In this document: positions 45,807 through 53,077 of the stretch, in pieces | How the letters are laid out: each line of letters starts with the position of its first letter | Position numbering within the stretch: position 1 is the stretch's first letter | From: Clostridia bacterium | GTDB lineage: Bacteria > Bacillota > Clostridia > Oscillospirales > CAG-272 | Assembly: GCA_017461765.1 (NCBI GenBank) | Contig: JAFTXO010000024.1 | Location: 1-62,641, forward strand | DNA length: 62,641 nucleotides | Direction: 5' to 3' | The notes under the pieces: model-generated | Database searches by the model: none | Told to the model about the DNA's origin: nothing | Seen by the model: the letters and a program-made list of their open reading frames with translations, nothing else | Position numbers and translations under genes: made by a program

Positions 45807-46967
45807 ATGGTAGAACTTAAAATATCAGAGGTTATTTCAAGAGAAAGAAAAAGACTTGATTTAACGCAAGAAGAATTAGCAAAGGCTCTGTATATTTCAC
45901 CGCAGGCTGTATCAAATTGGGAAAGAGGCGGTTATCCTGATATAACTCTGCTCCCCTCTATTGCTAACTTTTTTGGGATTACTGTTGACGAGCTTATCGG
46001 AAATGATGAGGTTAGCGTTAAAAGCGATATAGAAAGCTTTTTTGAAAAATACGGAAAAGCAAATTGCAAAGAGCGCTTAGCATTGGCTAAGGCTTATCAC
46101 AAAAAATATCCACAGAATTTTGAAATTATGGAGGTTTTGGGTGGCTCAATAGTAGAAATCAAGGACTATTGGGAAAAGGAATATCCACTTTTAAAGCATA
46201 TTTGCGAAAAAATAATGGAACAATGCACAAACGAATGGATAAGACAAAGTGCAATTCATTTTATGCATATTGTGTGCCCGGACGATGAATTTGAAAATTG
46301 GGAAAACAGAAGCCCGCGAATATTTGCCGATTGCGAAAATGAAAAATTAGAGGAACGATATTATCAAAGGTGCGATAGCAAAAAATTTCAAGCTCAATCA
46401 AACGCGAATAATCTGTTGAGCTTAATGCATTTCTTGGGCAGAGATAATATGCGTTATCACGATATAAGGGAAAAAGACAGATTTAAAATGGTTTTTGATA
46501 ATCCAATGAGAATTGCTGAGCTTTCAAAATTTAAAATGCGAGTGCTTGAAAGCATTTCAACCAATGGAACAATACCTGAAGCTTGGCTTGGTGCTTATGC
46601 AGAGCTTTGCTTGAAAACAGGTGGTGCGTTGATTGGAGCTAACGAACTCAACGAAGGCTTTGAATATCTTGAAAAAGCCTTTGAATTATATGAAAAATGG
46701 ATTGAAATTCCCGAAGGAAAGCTTATGGATGTTGGAAAGCCTGAGCTTTTTGACAATGCAAAGGTAAATAAAAACGACAATTCAAATGTTGTGTACATTC
46801 ATTTGCAGGACGGAACAAAGGTTTGGAATCCGTATTTATGGCTATTTTTTGGACTTAAAAATGACATAAGAAGAGCTATGAAAAATTGGCATTGGTTTGA
46901 TAATGTTCATACGGATGAAAGATTTGTAGTTCTTTATGAAAAAGCCTTAAAGCTTATGGAAAAATAA
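45807..46967 (+). CDS. XRE-family regulator with long C-terminal domain
   Basis: 386 aa from ATG 45807 behind GGAGG; the in-frame TTG at 45792 contains this SD. HTH_3 domain (1-65: LTQEELAKALYISPQAVSNWERG), then a helical, TPR-like domain of about 310 aa (KAYHKKYPQNFEIMEVLGG, LNEGFEYLEKAFELYEKW). Such proteins regulate nearby or stress genes; ligand unknown. Confidence 0.85.
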   Translation: MVELKISEVISRERKRLDLTQEELAKALYISPQAVSNWERGGYPDITLLPSIANFFGITVDELIGNDEVSVKSDIESFFEKYGKANCKERLALAKAYHKKYPQNFEIMEVLGGSIVEIKDYWEKEYPLLKHICEKIMEQCTNEWIRQSAIHFMHIVCPDDEFENWENRSPRIFADCENEKLEERYYQRCDSKKFQAQSNANNLLSLMHFLGRDNMRYHDIREKDRFKMVFDNPMRIAELSKFKMRVLESISTNGTIPEAWLGAYAELCLKTGGALIGANELNEGFEYLEKAFELYEKWIEIPEGKLMDVGKPELFDNAKVNKNDNSNVVYIHLQDGTKVWNPYLWLFFGLKNDIRRAMKNWHWFDNVHTDERFVVLYEKALKLMEK

Positions 46968-46972
46968 AAATG

Positions 46973-46996
46973 GCGAGTGCTGATTTCGGCACTCGC
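46973..46996 (+). terminator. Terminator after XRE gene
   Basis: GCGAGTGC / GCACTCGC arms with an 8-nt loop and TTTATTATTT following. Confidence 0.8.
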
Positions 46997-47060
46997 TTTA
47001 TTATTTATTCACTTGACAAGTTTTACATTTTTCATTTGACAAGTAGCATTTTATACATTT

Positions 47061-47528
47061 TCATTCTCCGTCGTAATAGTCCACATTACTTGTTTTTTTA
47101 TAGAGTTTGTTAATTCCCATACCCCACACACCGATCTTGTCAGAGTCGGGATAGATGGTTATATCCACATCGTGAACAACATCAAAGTCGATATAAACAA
47201 GGTTTTCTGTTTCGGATGAATTTGTTAGCTTATGTGCACCGTCCGAACCTGTCGGAAAGAATAGCAGTTCTCCTGCACGAACTATGCGTTCACCTTCCGG
47301 AGTTTTCAAAATTCCTTCGCCACTGATAATATAAAATGTCTCTTCATTGTTGTGGTGGAAATGATATGGATATGCCGATTTTTTCGGCGGTATCTCATAT
47401 ATGCTCACCAAAGAGTTTTTGGCAGCTCCAAAAGGTATAAACTTGCGACGATAATATTCGTATTCATTATGTTCGCATTTATGACTTTTAGGTATATTTT
47501 CGATTAACTCGTGCTTAATTTCGCTCAT
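47061..47528 (-). CDS. Cupin-domain protein
   Basis: 155 aa. A single cupin barrel with motif 1 YHFHHNNEETFYIISGEG (three His and one Glu) and motif 2 AGELLFFPTGSDGAHKL. Probably a small metalloenzyme or sugar/ligand-binding protein; no substrate can be assigned. SD AAGGAG. Monocistronic, with an operator-like palindrome upstream. Confidence 0.87.
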   Translation of the reverse strand: MSEIKHELIENIPKSHKCEHNEYEYYRRKFIPFGAAKNSLVSIYEIPPKKSAYPYHFHHNNEETFYIISGEGILKTPEGERIVRAGELLFFPTGSDGAHKLTNSSETENLVYIDFDVVHDVDITIYPDSDKIGVWGMGINKLYKKTSNVDYYDGE

Positions 47529-47617
47529 AGATACACTCCTTGAATGATTTTTATATTAAAAGTTTCGTTTTCGATTTTAAATATGTAATATAAAACCATA
47601 AAAATATTATGTACATT

Positions 47618-47640
47618 ATATTACATTTTTGATGTAATAT
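47618..47640. promoter_or_regulatory. Operator-like palindrome upstream of cupin gene
   Basis: ATATTACAT-N5-ATGTAATAT, perfect 9-bp arms. A third ATGTAATAT half-site lies at 47583-47591. The repeats suggest a dimeric regulator acting on the cupin gene, whose start is about 90 bp downstream on the minus strand. Confidence 0.5.
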
Positions 47641-47682
47641 CAATATTTTTAAAGCATTTAATTAAGTATTTTTTTAATTTTT

Positions 47683-47820
47683 GCACTGTGGCGTGTGCTT
47701 GTATATATAATATACAAGTGGCTCATCTTCGCTCGGGCGAAAAGTTAGAGGTGCCCCTACTCTTGCAAGCAAGAGCAACCGCCACCGTTTATGGTGCTCT
47801 ACGGGTACATCAAGTACCAC
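47683..47820. repeat. GCACTGTGGCG repeat, copy A, with hairpins
   Basis: Starts with GCACTGTGGCGTGTGCTTGT and continues into CTTGTATATA-TAA-TATACAAG, then small hairpins TTCGC-tcgg-GCGAA, CTCTTGC-aa-GCAAGAG and GGTAC-atcaa-GTACC. Copies B (50109) and C (52641) share the first 26 bp. Non-coding. Confidence 0.7.
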
Positions 47821-47889
47821 GGAAATTATAACATATGCGACAAATTATGTCAATATTAAAACTCAATCGAATAAAAATTTCTTGTTGCA

Positions 47890-47918
47890 TTGACGATAAT
47901 TAAGTGTTAAAATACAGA
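47890..47918 (+). promoter_or_regulatory. Promoter of cassette 1
   Basis: -35 TTGACG, 17-nt spacer, -10 TACAGA. GATAAATAAGAATTTG begins 3 bp after it (47921-47936), near the expected start of transcription. Confidence 0.6.
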
Positions 47919-47920
47919 TA

Positions 47921-47936
47921 GATAAATAAGAATTTG
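47921..47936 (+). repeat. Cassette 1 left motif
   Basis: GATAAATAAGAATTTG. Its reverse complement matches the motif after the GNAT stop (48477-48492) at 12 of 16 positions. Confidence 0.7.
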
Positions 47937-47947
47937 GTGGTGATATT

Positions 47948-48472
47948 ATGTTGCAACTTATTGAAAGATGTCAGAAATATGTATCTGGATACAAAGACTA
48001 TTGTCAAGAACTATATGATAATCATATTATTTATTTTCGTCCCACCAATCCGAATAGCATTGATGATAATTGGTTTTTCCGTACCAAACCATGGTATGAC
48101 AAAAAAGAAAAGGGGCTGATTGAAGGTCAAACTATTAGCTTTCACTATTGGGCAATTGATGACGGGAAATTTATCGGTGAATTCCAACTTCGCCCCCAGC
48201 TTACTGAGAAAGTGCTAACGGATATTGGAAGCATTGGCTATGCAGTAAGAGTGTCGGAATGGGGGAAGGGTTATGGAACAGAAATACTTCGACAAGGCTT
48301 ACTTATTGCCAAAAAACATGGGATGGAAAAGGTTCTGCTAACCATAAATGAAGAAAATGCCGTATCTATTCGTGTGTGTGAGAAATTAGGTGGAGAATTG
48401 CAGGACACAATAGAAGTATATAACAAAGAAGAAGGAAATCATTTGTTGAGACGATATTGGATAAACTTGTGA
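47948..48472 (+). CDS. GNAT-family N-acetyltransferase
   Basis: 174 aa. Acetyl-CoA binding motif A is seen in VRVSEWGKGYGTEILRQGL (R/Q-x-x-G-x-G/A form) and motif B in NEENAVSIRVCEKLGG. It probably acetylates a small amine or drug; substrate unknown (COG3981-like). SD GGTGGTGA. It is the first cassette of the array, with its own promoter. Confidence 0.88.
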   Translation: MLQLIERCQKYVSGYKDYCQELYDNHIIYFRPTNPNSIDDNWFFRTKPWYDKKEKGLIEGQTISFHYWAIDDGKFIGEFQLRPQLTEKVLTDIGSIGYAVRVSEWGKGYGTEILRQGLLIAKKHGMEKVLLTINEENAVSIRVCEKLGGELQDTIEVYNKEEGNHLLRRYWINL

Positions 48473-48476
48473 TTTT

Positions 48477-48626
48477 CAAATTCCAATTTTTAGAGGGAAT
48501 ATATTATGAAACGAGTTGTGAGAAATTAGCCCATAAAAACAAAGGAACGTAAACACCACGGTTTGCGTTTTTTGTTGCGTATTTTAAAATAATGTGATAC
48601 AATATTTATAGATAAATAAGAATTTG
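48477..48626. repeat. Inter-cassette direct repeat, copy 1
   Basis: 150 bp nearly identical (about 10 differences) to 49285-49435. It contains, in order: cassette right motif CAAATTCCAATTTTTAG, an 8-codon ORF MKRVVRN with SD GAGGG (48506-48529), a terminator-like hairpin (CGTAAAC/GTTTGCG plus TTTTTT, about 48548-48573), promoter TTGCGT-17-TACAAT (48575-48603) and the next left motif (48611-48626). Confidence 0.88.
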
Positions 48627-48639
48627 ACTGAGGTATAAA

Positions 48640-49278
48640 ATGAGCACATATATATTGACAAGTATGTTTCATAATGGATTTAATGCACAAACCGCAGAAG
48701 TATTACGACAGAAGATAGGTAAAAGAAACAGGTTTGCATTTGTAGCATCTGAGTTTCAAAAAGGATATGAAAAGACAGATATGTATTTTCGTTTCTTTTT
48801 GAATATGTTTGAAGAAGCTGATATTCATTTTGAAGAAGCATCCGTCATCGATGGAAGAATTAAAATGGATGAGGCTCAAAAAAAGGTTGCAGAAGCGGAC
48901 GTAATATGGCTGTCGGGCGGCGATACTCCCACTCAGTTCCGCTATTTTCAAGAATATGGTTTAGATACAGTTATTAAGCAACATAATGGAGTTATCATAG
49001 GGATGAGTGCTGGGTCTATTAATATGGCGAAAACGTCAATATGCACATCGTCCTGTGGGCACTATAATCAGAAAATTTATAATGGTCTTGCTTGTGTTGA
49101 TATTTCTGTTGAGCCTCATTTTGTTAGAGACCATGTATCCAATGAATTATTAGATTTATCTATGAAATATATTATTTATGGATTGTGTGATGATAGCTTT
49201 ATTATATGTTCAGAAAAAGCAATTGAGTTTTATGGAGAAATATATAAGCTGAGCAATGGAATTATAGAAAGGTTATGA
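48640..49278 (+). CDS. Peptidase family S51-like (peptidase E)
   Basis: 212 aa, class I glutamine-amidotransferase-like fold. The nucleophile serine is in IIGMSAGSINM; WLSGGDTPTQF supplies the oxyanion loop and VEPHFVRDH the histidine. S51 enzymes cleave Asp-X dipeptides or cyanophycin derivatives. SD GAGG. It is cassette 2, enclosed by the two 150-bp repeats. Confidence 0.88.
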   Translation: MSTYILTSMFHNGFNAQTAEVLRQKIGKRNRFAFVASEFQKGYEKTDMYFRFFLNMFEEADIHFEEASVIDGRIKMDEAQKKVAEADVIWLSGGDTPTQFRYFQEYGLDTVIKQHNGVIIGMSAGSINMAKTSICTSSCGHYNQKIYNGLACVDISVEPHFVRDHVSNELLDLSMKYIIYGLCDDSFIICSEKAIEFYGEIYKLSNGIIERL

Positions 49279-49284
49279 TTACAA

Positions 49285-49435
49285 CAAATTCCAATTTTTA
49301 GAGGGAATATATTATGAAACGAGTTGTGAGAAATTAGCCCATAAAAACAACGAAGCGTAAACATCACGGTTTGCGTTTTTTTGTTGTGTATATTAAAATA
49401 ATGTGATACAATATTGTTAGATAAATAAGAATATG
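49285..49435. repeat. Inter-cassette direct repeat, copy 2
   Basis: Second copy of the 150-bp segment with the same order: right motif (49285-49301), MKRVVRN ORF (49314-49337), hairpin GCGTAAAC/GTTTGCG with T-run, promoter TTGTGT-17-TACAAT (49384-49412) and left motif GATAAATAAGAATATG (49420-49435). Confidence 0.88.
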
Positions 49436-49447
49436 TGGAGGTCAAAA

Positions 49448-50035
49448 ATGAAAGATTTTATATTTGTTACGGGAGCAAGTGGTATAGGCAAAACAACATT
49501 GTGTAACGGATTGCTTGAGCATTATAAAACAACATGTGTAGAGCAACATATGATACCTGAGTTCATCTCACGAGATGGCACCGAGCCGATGACAGGAGAA
49601 CTTGAAGAGCTTACTTGTTGGGAAAATCAAGTAGCAATGCTTATGTGTTTTCATAGGTTAGGTTATAAAAATATAATCGCTTCTGATGTTGACGATTTAA
49701 GAACGGCAGATATTCCTGTTGTTTTTAAAGGAACTAATTTCATCACAATAAAACTTATATGTAGCGATTTACATCAAATTCAGGAACAGATGAAAAATAG
49801 ACCTAATAACGGACTTATAGATTATGAATTGCAAAAAAAGATGAATGAGAAAAATATTAAGCGAAATCCTCTTGTCAACGAAGTAGAAATTGATGTCGCA
49901 GGTAAATCAATTGAAGAGGTACTTGAACAAGCCATAAATATTATAGATACTGCATCATCTCTTCTTGAATATGAATACACAAAACCGCCAAAAGAGATGT
50001 TTTATTCATGGGTTTTTGCAAATGGATTAAGATAA
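49448..50035 (+). CDS. P-loop kinase-like ATPase
   Basis: 195 aa from ATG 49448 (GGAGGT 5 nt upstream; the earlier ATG 49433 is before the SD). Walker A GASGIGKTTL is at 9-18, a possible Walker B/acceptor region in IIASDVDDLR, and an R-rich lid (MKNRPNNGLIDYELQKK). It resembles small nucleoside- or shikimate-kinase-type P-loop proteins; substrate unknown. Cassette 3. Confidence 0.75.
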   Translation: MKDFIFVTGASGIGKTTLCNGLLEHYKTTCVEQHMIPEFISRDGTEPMTGELEELTCWENQVAMLMCFHRLGYKNIIASDVDDLRTADIPVVFKGTNFITIKLICSDLHQIQEQMKNRPNNGLIDYELQKKMNEKNIKRNPLVNEVEIDVAGKSIEEVLEQAINIIDTASSLLEYEYTKPPKEMFYSWVFANGLR

Positions 50036-50048
50036 ATCCTAATTTATA
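50033..50048 (+). repeat. Cassette 3 right motif (degenerate)
   Basis: TAAATCCTAATTTATA begins at the base before the kinase stop ends and matches the reverse complement of the left motif at 11 of 16 positions. Confidence 0.45.
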
Positions 50049-50108
50049 GAGCTGTGTAATTGAATTTAAAACCCAACATAAATATAAATATGAATTTTCT
50101 ATGAAATG

Positions 50109-50225
50109 GCACTGTGGCGTGTGCTTGTATATATAAATGGCTCAGGTTGACTTTCCCTTGGTAAGAAAAGTTAGAGTTACCCAACTCTCGCAAGCGAGAG
50201 GATGTGGGAAGGCTCGCAGAGCGAA
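50109..50225. repeat. GCACTGTGGCG repeat, copy B, with hairpins
   Basis: Shares GCACTGTGGCGTGTGCTTGT plus ATATATA with copies A and C, then AAAAGTTAGAG as in copy A. A CTCTCGC-aa-GCGAGAG hairpin and a GCTCGC-aga-GCGA hairpin follow. No ORF. Confidence 0.7.
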
Positions 50226-50240
50226 CTATTTAATAGATAT

Positions 50241-50271
50241 AGGGCTTGATGAACATCAGGCTCTATTTTTT
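50241..50271 (+). terminator. Terminator-like repeat 1
   Basis: AGGGCTTGATG-aa-CATCAGGCTCT followed by ATTTTTT. A near copy lies after the hydrolase gene at 51413-51446. Confidence 0.75.
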
Positions 50272-50297
50272 GCTCTTTTACTCTTACTGCTTTAGGG

Positions 50298-50326
50298 TTG
50301 AAAAGGAATAAGCTTTATGGTATAAT
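50298..50326 (+). promoter_or_regulatory. Promoter for the hydrolase gene
   Basis: -35 TTGAAA, 17-nt spacer, -10 TATAAT. The GATAAATAAGAAT motif is absent here, unlike at the cassettes. Confidence 0.7.
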
Positions 50327-50376
50327 TGTATACAATAAGGAAAAGTGGTAAATTTATCATAGAAAGGATGTTAAGC

Positions 50377-51387
50377 ATGAAATCAGCTTATGAATACAAC
50401 AAGGAATTGATACAAAGGGTTGTCCCGTCGATGTCATATGACGGCGGTGACTTTCAAGAATGGAGAAGTACAGCCAGAAATAAGCTTTCACAGCTTCTGG
50501 GCATGGATAAGTTTGAAAAAGTAAGCCCTGAGTTAAATGTGGAATACCAAAAGAAAATAGAGGGGGCGACAGAGATTCGGTTTACCTATCAGAGTGAGGC
50601 AGGCTACCGTGTGCCCTGTCATTTGTTGCTTCCCGATGGGGTCGAAAAACCGCCTTTGATGATTTGTCTTCAAGGGCACTCCAAAGGAATGCATATTTCC
50701 TTAGGTAGACCTAAATTTGAAGGGGATGAAAAATCCATAAGCGAAGGCGACCGAGATTTTTGTATAAGAGCGCTCAAAGAGGGATTTGCATCAATTTCGT
50801 TAGAGCAGAGAAACTTTGGCGAGTGTGGCGGAAACGAAAACGGACCGAGATGCTACGAGTCAACTATGACAGCTCTTCTTATGGGAAGAACAACTGTAGG
50901 TGAACGTGTATGGGATGCTTTAAGACTGATTGATGTAATTGAATCCGAGTTTAGCGATCGAATTGATACACAAAATATTTGTTGTATGGGAAACTCCGGT
51001 GGTGGCACAGCCACGGTGTACATTGCAGCTTTGGAGGATAGAATTACTCTGGCGATGCCTTCGTGTGCAATGTGCACGTTTAAGGATTCCATCGGTGCAA
51101 TGACTCATTGTTCCTGCAATTACGTGCCGAAAATATCGGAATACTTCGATATGAGCGATCTTATGGCAATGGCATATCCAAAGTATTTTATTCAGGTGTC
51201 GGGAACCAACGACCCAATTTTTCCGTTGCTTGGCGCCGAGCAGGTATTCGAAAAAGGAAAGCAGGCTTATGAATCATGTGGACAAGGTCACCGTTGCACA
51301 CTTGTTAAAGGAAACGGTGGACATAGATTTTATGCCGATGATGCGTGGCCAATTGTACACAAATATCTGAAAAGCACACACGAATAA
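50377..51387 (+). CDS. Alpha/beta hydrolase (esterase-like)
   Basis: 336 aa from ATG 50377, with AAAGGA 9 nt upstream; earlier in-frame ATGs lack an SD. Nucleophile S in CMGNSGGGTA, oxyanion region in CLQGHSKGM, catalytic D in SGTNDPIFPL and H in GNGGHRFYADD. Similar in layout to Abhydrolase_7 / acetyl-esterase-like proteins of 330-400 aa. Cytoplasmic. Could deacylate sugars for the glycosidases in this window (inference). Confidence 0.82.
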   Translation: MKSAYEYNKELIQRVVPSMSYDGGDFQEWRSTARNKLSQLLGMDKFEKVSPELNVEYQKKIEGATEIRFTYQSEAGYRVPCHLLLPDGVEKPPLMICLQGHSKGMHISLGRPKFEGDEKSISEGDRDFCIRALKEGFASISLEQRNFGECGGNENGPRCYESTMTALLMGRTTVGERVWDALRLIDVIESEFSDRIDTQNICCMGNSGGGTATVYIAALEDRITLAMPSCAMCTFKDSIGAMTHCSCNYVPKISEYFDMSDLMAMAYPKYFIQVSGTNDPIFPLLGAEQVFEKGKQAYESCGQGHRCTLVKGNGGHRFYADDAWPIVHKYLKSTHE

Positions 51388-51412
51388 AAAATAGTCAAAT
51401 TTAATATCAGTA

Positions 51413-51446
51413 TAGAGCTTGATGTAAAAGTCAGGCTCTGTTTTTT
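51413..51446 (+). terminator. Terminator-like repeat 2
   Basis: AGAGCTTGATG...GTCAGGCTCT followed by GTTTTTT; near copy of 50241-50271, here ending the hydrolase transcript. Confidence 0.75.
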
Positions 51447-51473
51447 ACCCTACGGAGACAGGGGGACGGTGGT

Positions 51474-51680
51474 GTGTCATAGAGAATGACACAATACTTT
51501 TGCAAGCAAAAGCAAGCGGGAAGGTTCACTTTGTGAACTATTTTGCTAGCAAGCTGACAACGGCTTTAGCCGAAAATGCGAACCCAATTCGTGCAGGCAC
51601 GAAGATGGGTTTGATTCGGTCCATGCGGACCGTCAGCAAAGCAAAAAGGACACTCAATCGAGTGTCCTTTTTGCTTTGCT
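51474..51680. repeat. Row of eight short hairpins
   Basis: Consecutive inverted repeats: GTGTCAT/ATGACAC (51474-51492), CTTTTGC/GCAAAAG (51497-51512), GTTCAC/GTGAAC (51524-51538), TTGCTAGCAA (51543-51552), CGGCT/AGCCG (51561-51572), TTCGTGC/GCACGAA (51588-51603), GGTCC/GGACC (51618-51631), and a perfect 21-bp arm pair (51635-51655 with 51660-51680, loop AATC). Loops are 0-5 nt. No supported gene overlaps it. Confidence 0.85.
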
Positions 51681-51723
51681 GGTGAGCCTTAACCAACCTA
51701 AATCGAACCTTTTTCTACTGCCC

Positions 51724-51739
51724 GATAAATTGGAATTTA
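51724..51739 (-). repeat. Cassette 4 right motif
   Basis: On the minus strand TAAATTCCAATTTATC, sharing its first three bases with the methyltransferase stop codon. It matches the reverse complement of the left motif at 13 of 16 positions. Confidence 0.65.
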
Positions 51740-52534
51740 GAGTTTTCTTGCTAATTGCAAATCAATCGTGTCATAGATTGTTATTGTGCCACCATATTTG
51801 TTAATTGCTTCTTCAATTTTCGAGAAGAATTTAGTTCTGATTGTTTCTTCGATAGCAATATGGTCTGAATAAGTTCCTAACAGTTCAATATACTCTTTTG
51901 CAGAAAAAACACGCTCACGATGGAATAAAGCATATTGAATATCTGTAAAACCGTATTTTTCTGCAATCAATGCACGGTCTTTTGCTTGGGCTTCTGTATA
52001 TTCAGTTAAAACCTCACGTTTCTTTTTGTGAAACTTATTGTAGTATTTATCATAGATTTCATCTATCTCTGCCGATAATTTGGGATTGCCCTTATCTCTA
52101 TATGGATGATTTGCAAATCGTGCAAAAGCTCCACCACTTTTCAGTATGTTCCGCACTTTGTTGTATCCAATTTCCTCTGGAACCCAATGAAAGGCAGAGG
52201 CAGAAAACACTAAGTCAAAAACATTATCTTCAAATTGTGTATTTTCAAATTTACCAGTGATTACGGAAAACCTTGGAAATTCCCTGAATTTTTCTTTTAA
52301 GAGTTCTGAAAAATGTTCACCATATTCCACAGCTGTCAAGTGACATCCCGTTGTTAACATCGGGGCGGTTGCTTGTCCTCCACCACTTCCAATTTCAAGC
52401 ACATTACTATTATCATCAATTGAAATGTAATTGAATATTATTTGATACAACTCAGCAACATAGCCAGGACGCAATTTCTCGTATGTGGACGCTACTGTAT
52501 CAAATGTCCACTCTAATCCTTTAAGTATTGACAT
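51737..52534 (-). CDS. Class I SAM-dependent methyltransferase
   Basis: 265 aa. Motif I is VLEIGSGGGQATAPM (SAM-binding glycine loop), motif II acid in TAVEYGE, motif IV FDLVFSASAFHWVP. The N-terminus (FDTVASTYEKLRPGYVAELY) is typical of small-molecule methyltransferases near COG2226. Substrate unknown. SD GAAGGTG. Cassette 4, inverted relative to the other three. Confidence 0.9.
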   Translation of the reverse strand: MSILKGLEWTFDTVASTYEKLRPGYVAELYQIIFNYISIDDNSNVLEIGSGGGQATAPMLTTGCHLTAVEYGEHFSELLKEKFREFPRFSVITGKFENTQFEDNVFDLVFSASAFHWVPEEIGYNKVRNILKSGGAFARFANHPYRDKGNPKLSAEIDEIYDKYYNKFHKKKREVLTEYTEAQAKDRALIAEKYGFTDIQYALFHRERVFSAKEYIELLGTYSDHIAIEETIRTKFFSKIEEAINKYGGTITIYDTIDLQLARKL

Positions 52535-52547
52535 AACAACACACCTT

Positions 52548-52563
52548 CAAATTCTTATTTATC
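52548..52563 (-). repeat. Cassette 4 left motif
   Basis: GATAAATAAGAATTTG on the minus strand, identical to the left motifs of cassettes 1 and 2 although this gene lies 3 kb away in the opposite orientation. Confidence 0.75.
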
Positions 52564-52572
52564 GGTGAGCTT

Positions 52573-52601
52573 ATTATACCATACTTTTGAAAATAATTCA
52601 A
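52573..52601 (-). promoter_or_regulatory. Promoter of cassette 4
   Basis: -35 TTGAAT, 17-nt spacer, -10 TATAAT on the minus strand; the left motif starts 9 bp after the -10. Confidence 0.75.
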
Positions 52602-52640
52602 TCTTTTGGACATAGAGAAAAACAAAAATTTTATTTAATG

Positions 52641-52677
52641 GCACTGTGGCGTGTGCTTGTATATATACAAGTGGCTA
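52641..52677. repeat. GCACTGTGGCG repeat, copy C (short)
   Basis: GCACTGTGGCGTGTGCTTGT, then ATATATACAAGTGGCT, ending where copies A and B continue with hairpins. It lies between the methyltransferase promoter and the four-helix-bundle gene. Confidence 0.7.
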
Positions 52678-52713
52678 GGCTTCGCAAGATATTAAAAAAG
52701 CAAGGTTGATTTT

Positions 52714-53070
52714 TCAGCCTTGCTTTAATTTGTTTTCAATTGTAATGCAGGAGCTTGTGAGCATTCTTTTAATTCTGCCACAAAGGTTTCTTGATTTTTT
52801 GAATGTGATTTCATCAATAGCCTCAGTGGAAAAGAGAAGCTTTAGCCAACTTTCAGTTTCTGCACATTCCTTTCGTGCAATTTCAAATTTAGAGTGCATA
52901 TCAGCAAGGCTTTGAGGGTATTGAGCTTCGGTTATATTAGCAAACACACTTGAAGATGATTTTTTGATTTGAAAAACAACATTGGAATCAAATTTATTTT
53001 CTTGACATAGCTTTGCAATACTAACAGCTAACTGCTCACTGTATTCTAAAAGCAAGTTTCTTTTAGCCAT
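52714..53070 (-). CDS. Four-helix-bundle protein (23S rRNA IVP / Avd-like)
   Basis: 118 aa, all helical, matching the bacterial IVP/S23 family (TIGR02436): LLEYSEQLAVSIAKLCQ, QIKKSSSSVFANITEAQ, KFEIARKECAETESWLKLL and CGRIKRMLTSSCITIE. The fold is basic and forms pentamers that bind nucleic acid; Avd of diversity-generating retroelements is a relative. No reverse transcriptase or variable repeat is in the window. SD AAGGAG. Immediately downstream of a highly structured element. Confidence 0.88.
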   Translation of the reverse strand: MAKRNLLLEYSEQLAVSIAKLCQENKFDSNVVFQIKKSSSSVFANITEAQYPQSLADMHSKFEIARKECAETESWLKLLFSTEAIDEITFKKSRNLCGRIKRMLTSSCITIENKLKQG

Positions 53071-53077
53071 AACTACT

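Noticed and set aside
47010-47045. Two TTGACAAGT copies after the XRE terminator
   Set aside because: Each looks like a lone -35 box or a short chance repeat; no -10 at a proper distance or associated gene was found.
51474-51680. Hairpin row considered as integron attC sites or a CRISPR array
   Set aside because: No conserved RYYYAAC/GTTRRRY core pairs, no regular repeat/spacer unit and no integrase or cas gene. The hairpins differ in sequence.
52714-53070. Four-helix-bundle gene considered as Avd of a diversity-generating retroelement
   Set aside because: No reverse transcriptase, template repeat or variable repeat is found in the window; the IVP family assignment alone does not support a DGR.
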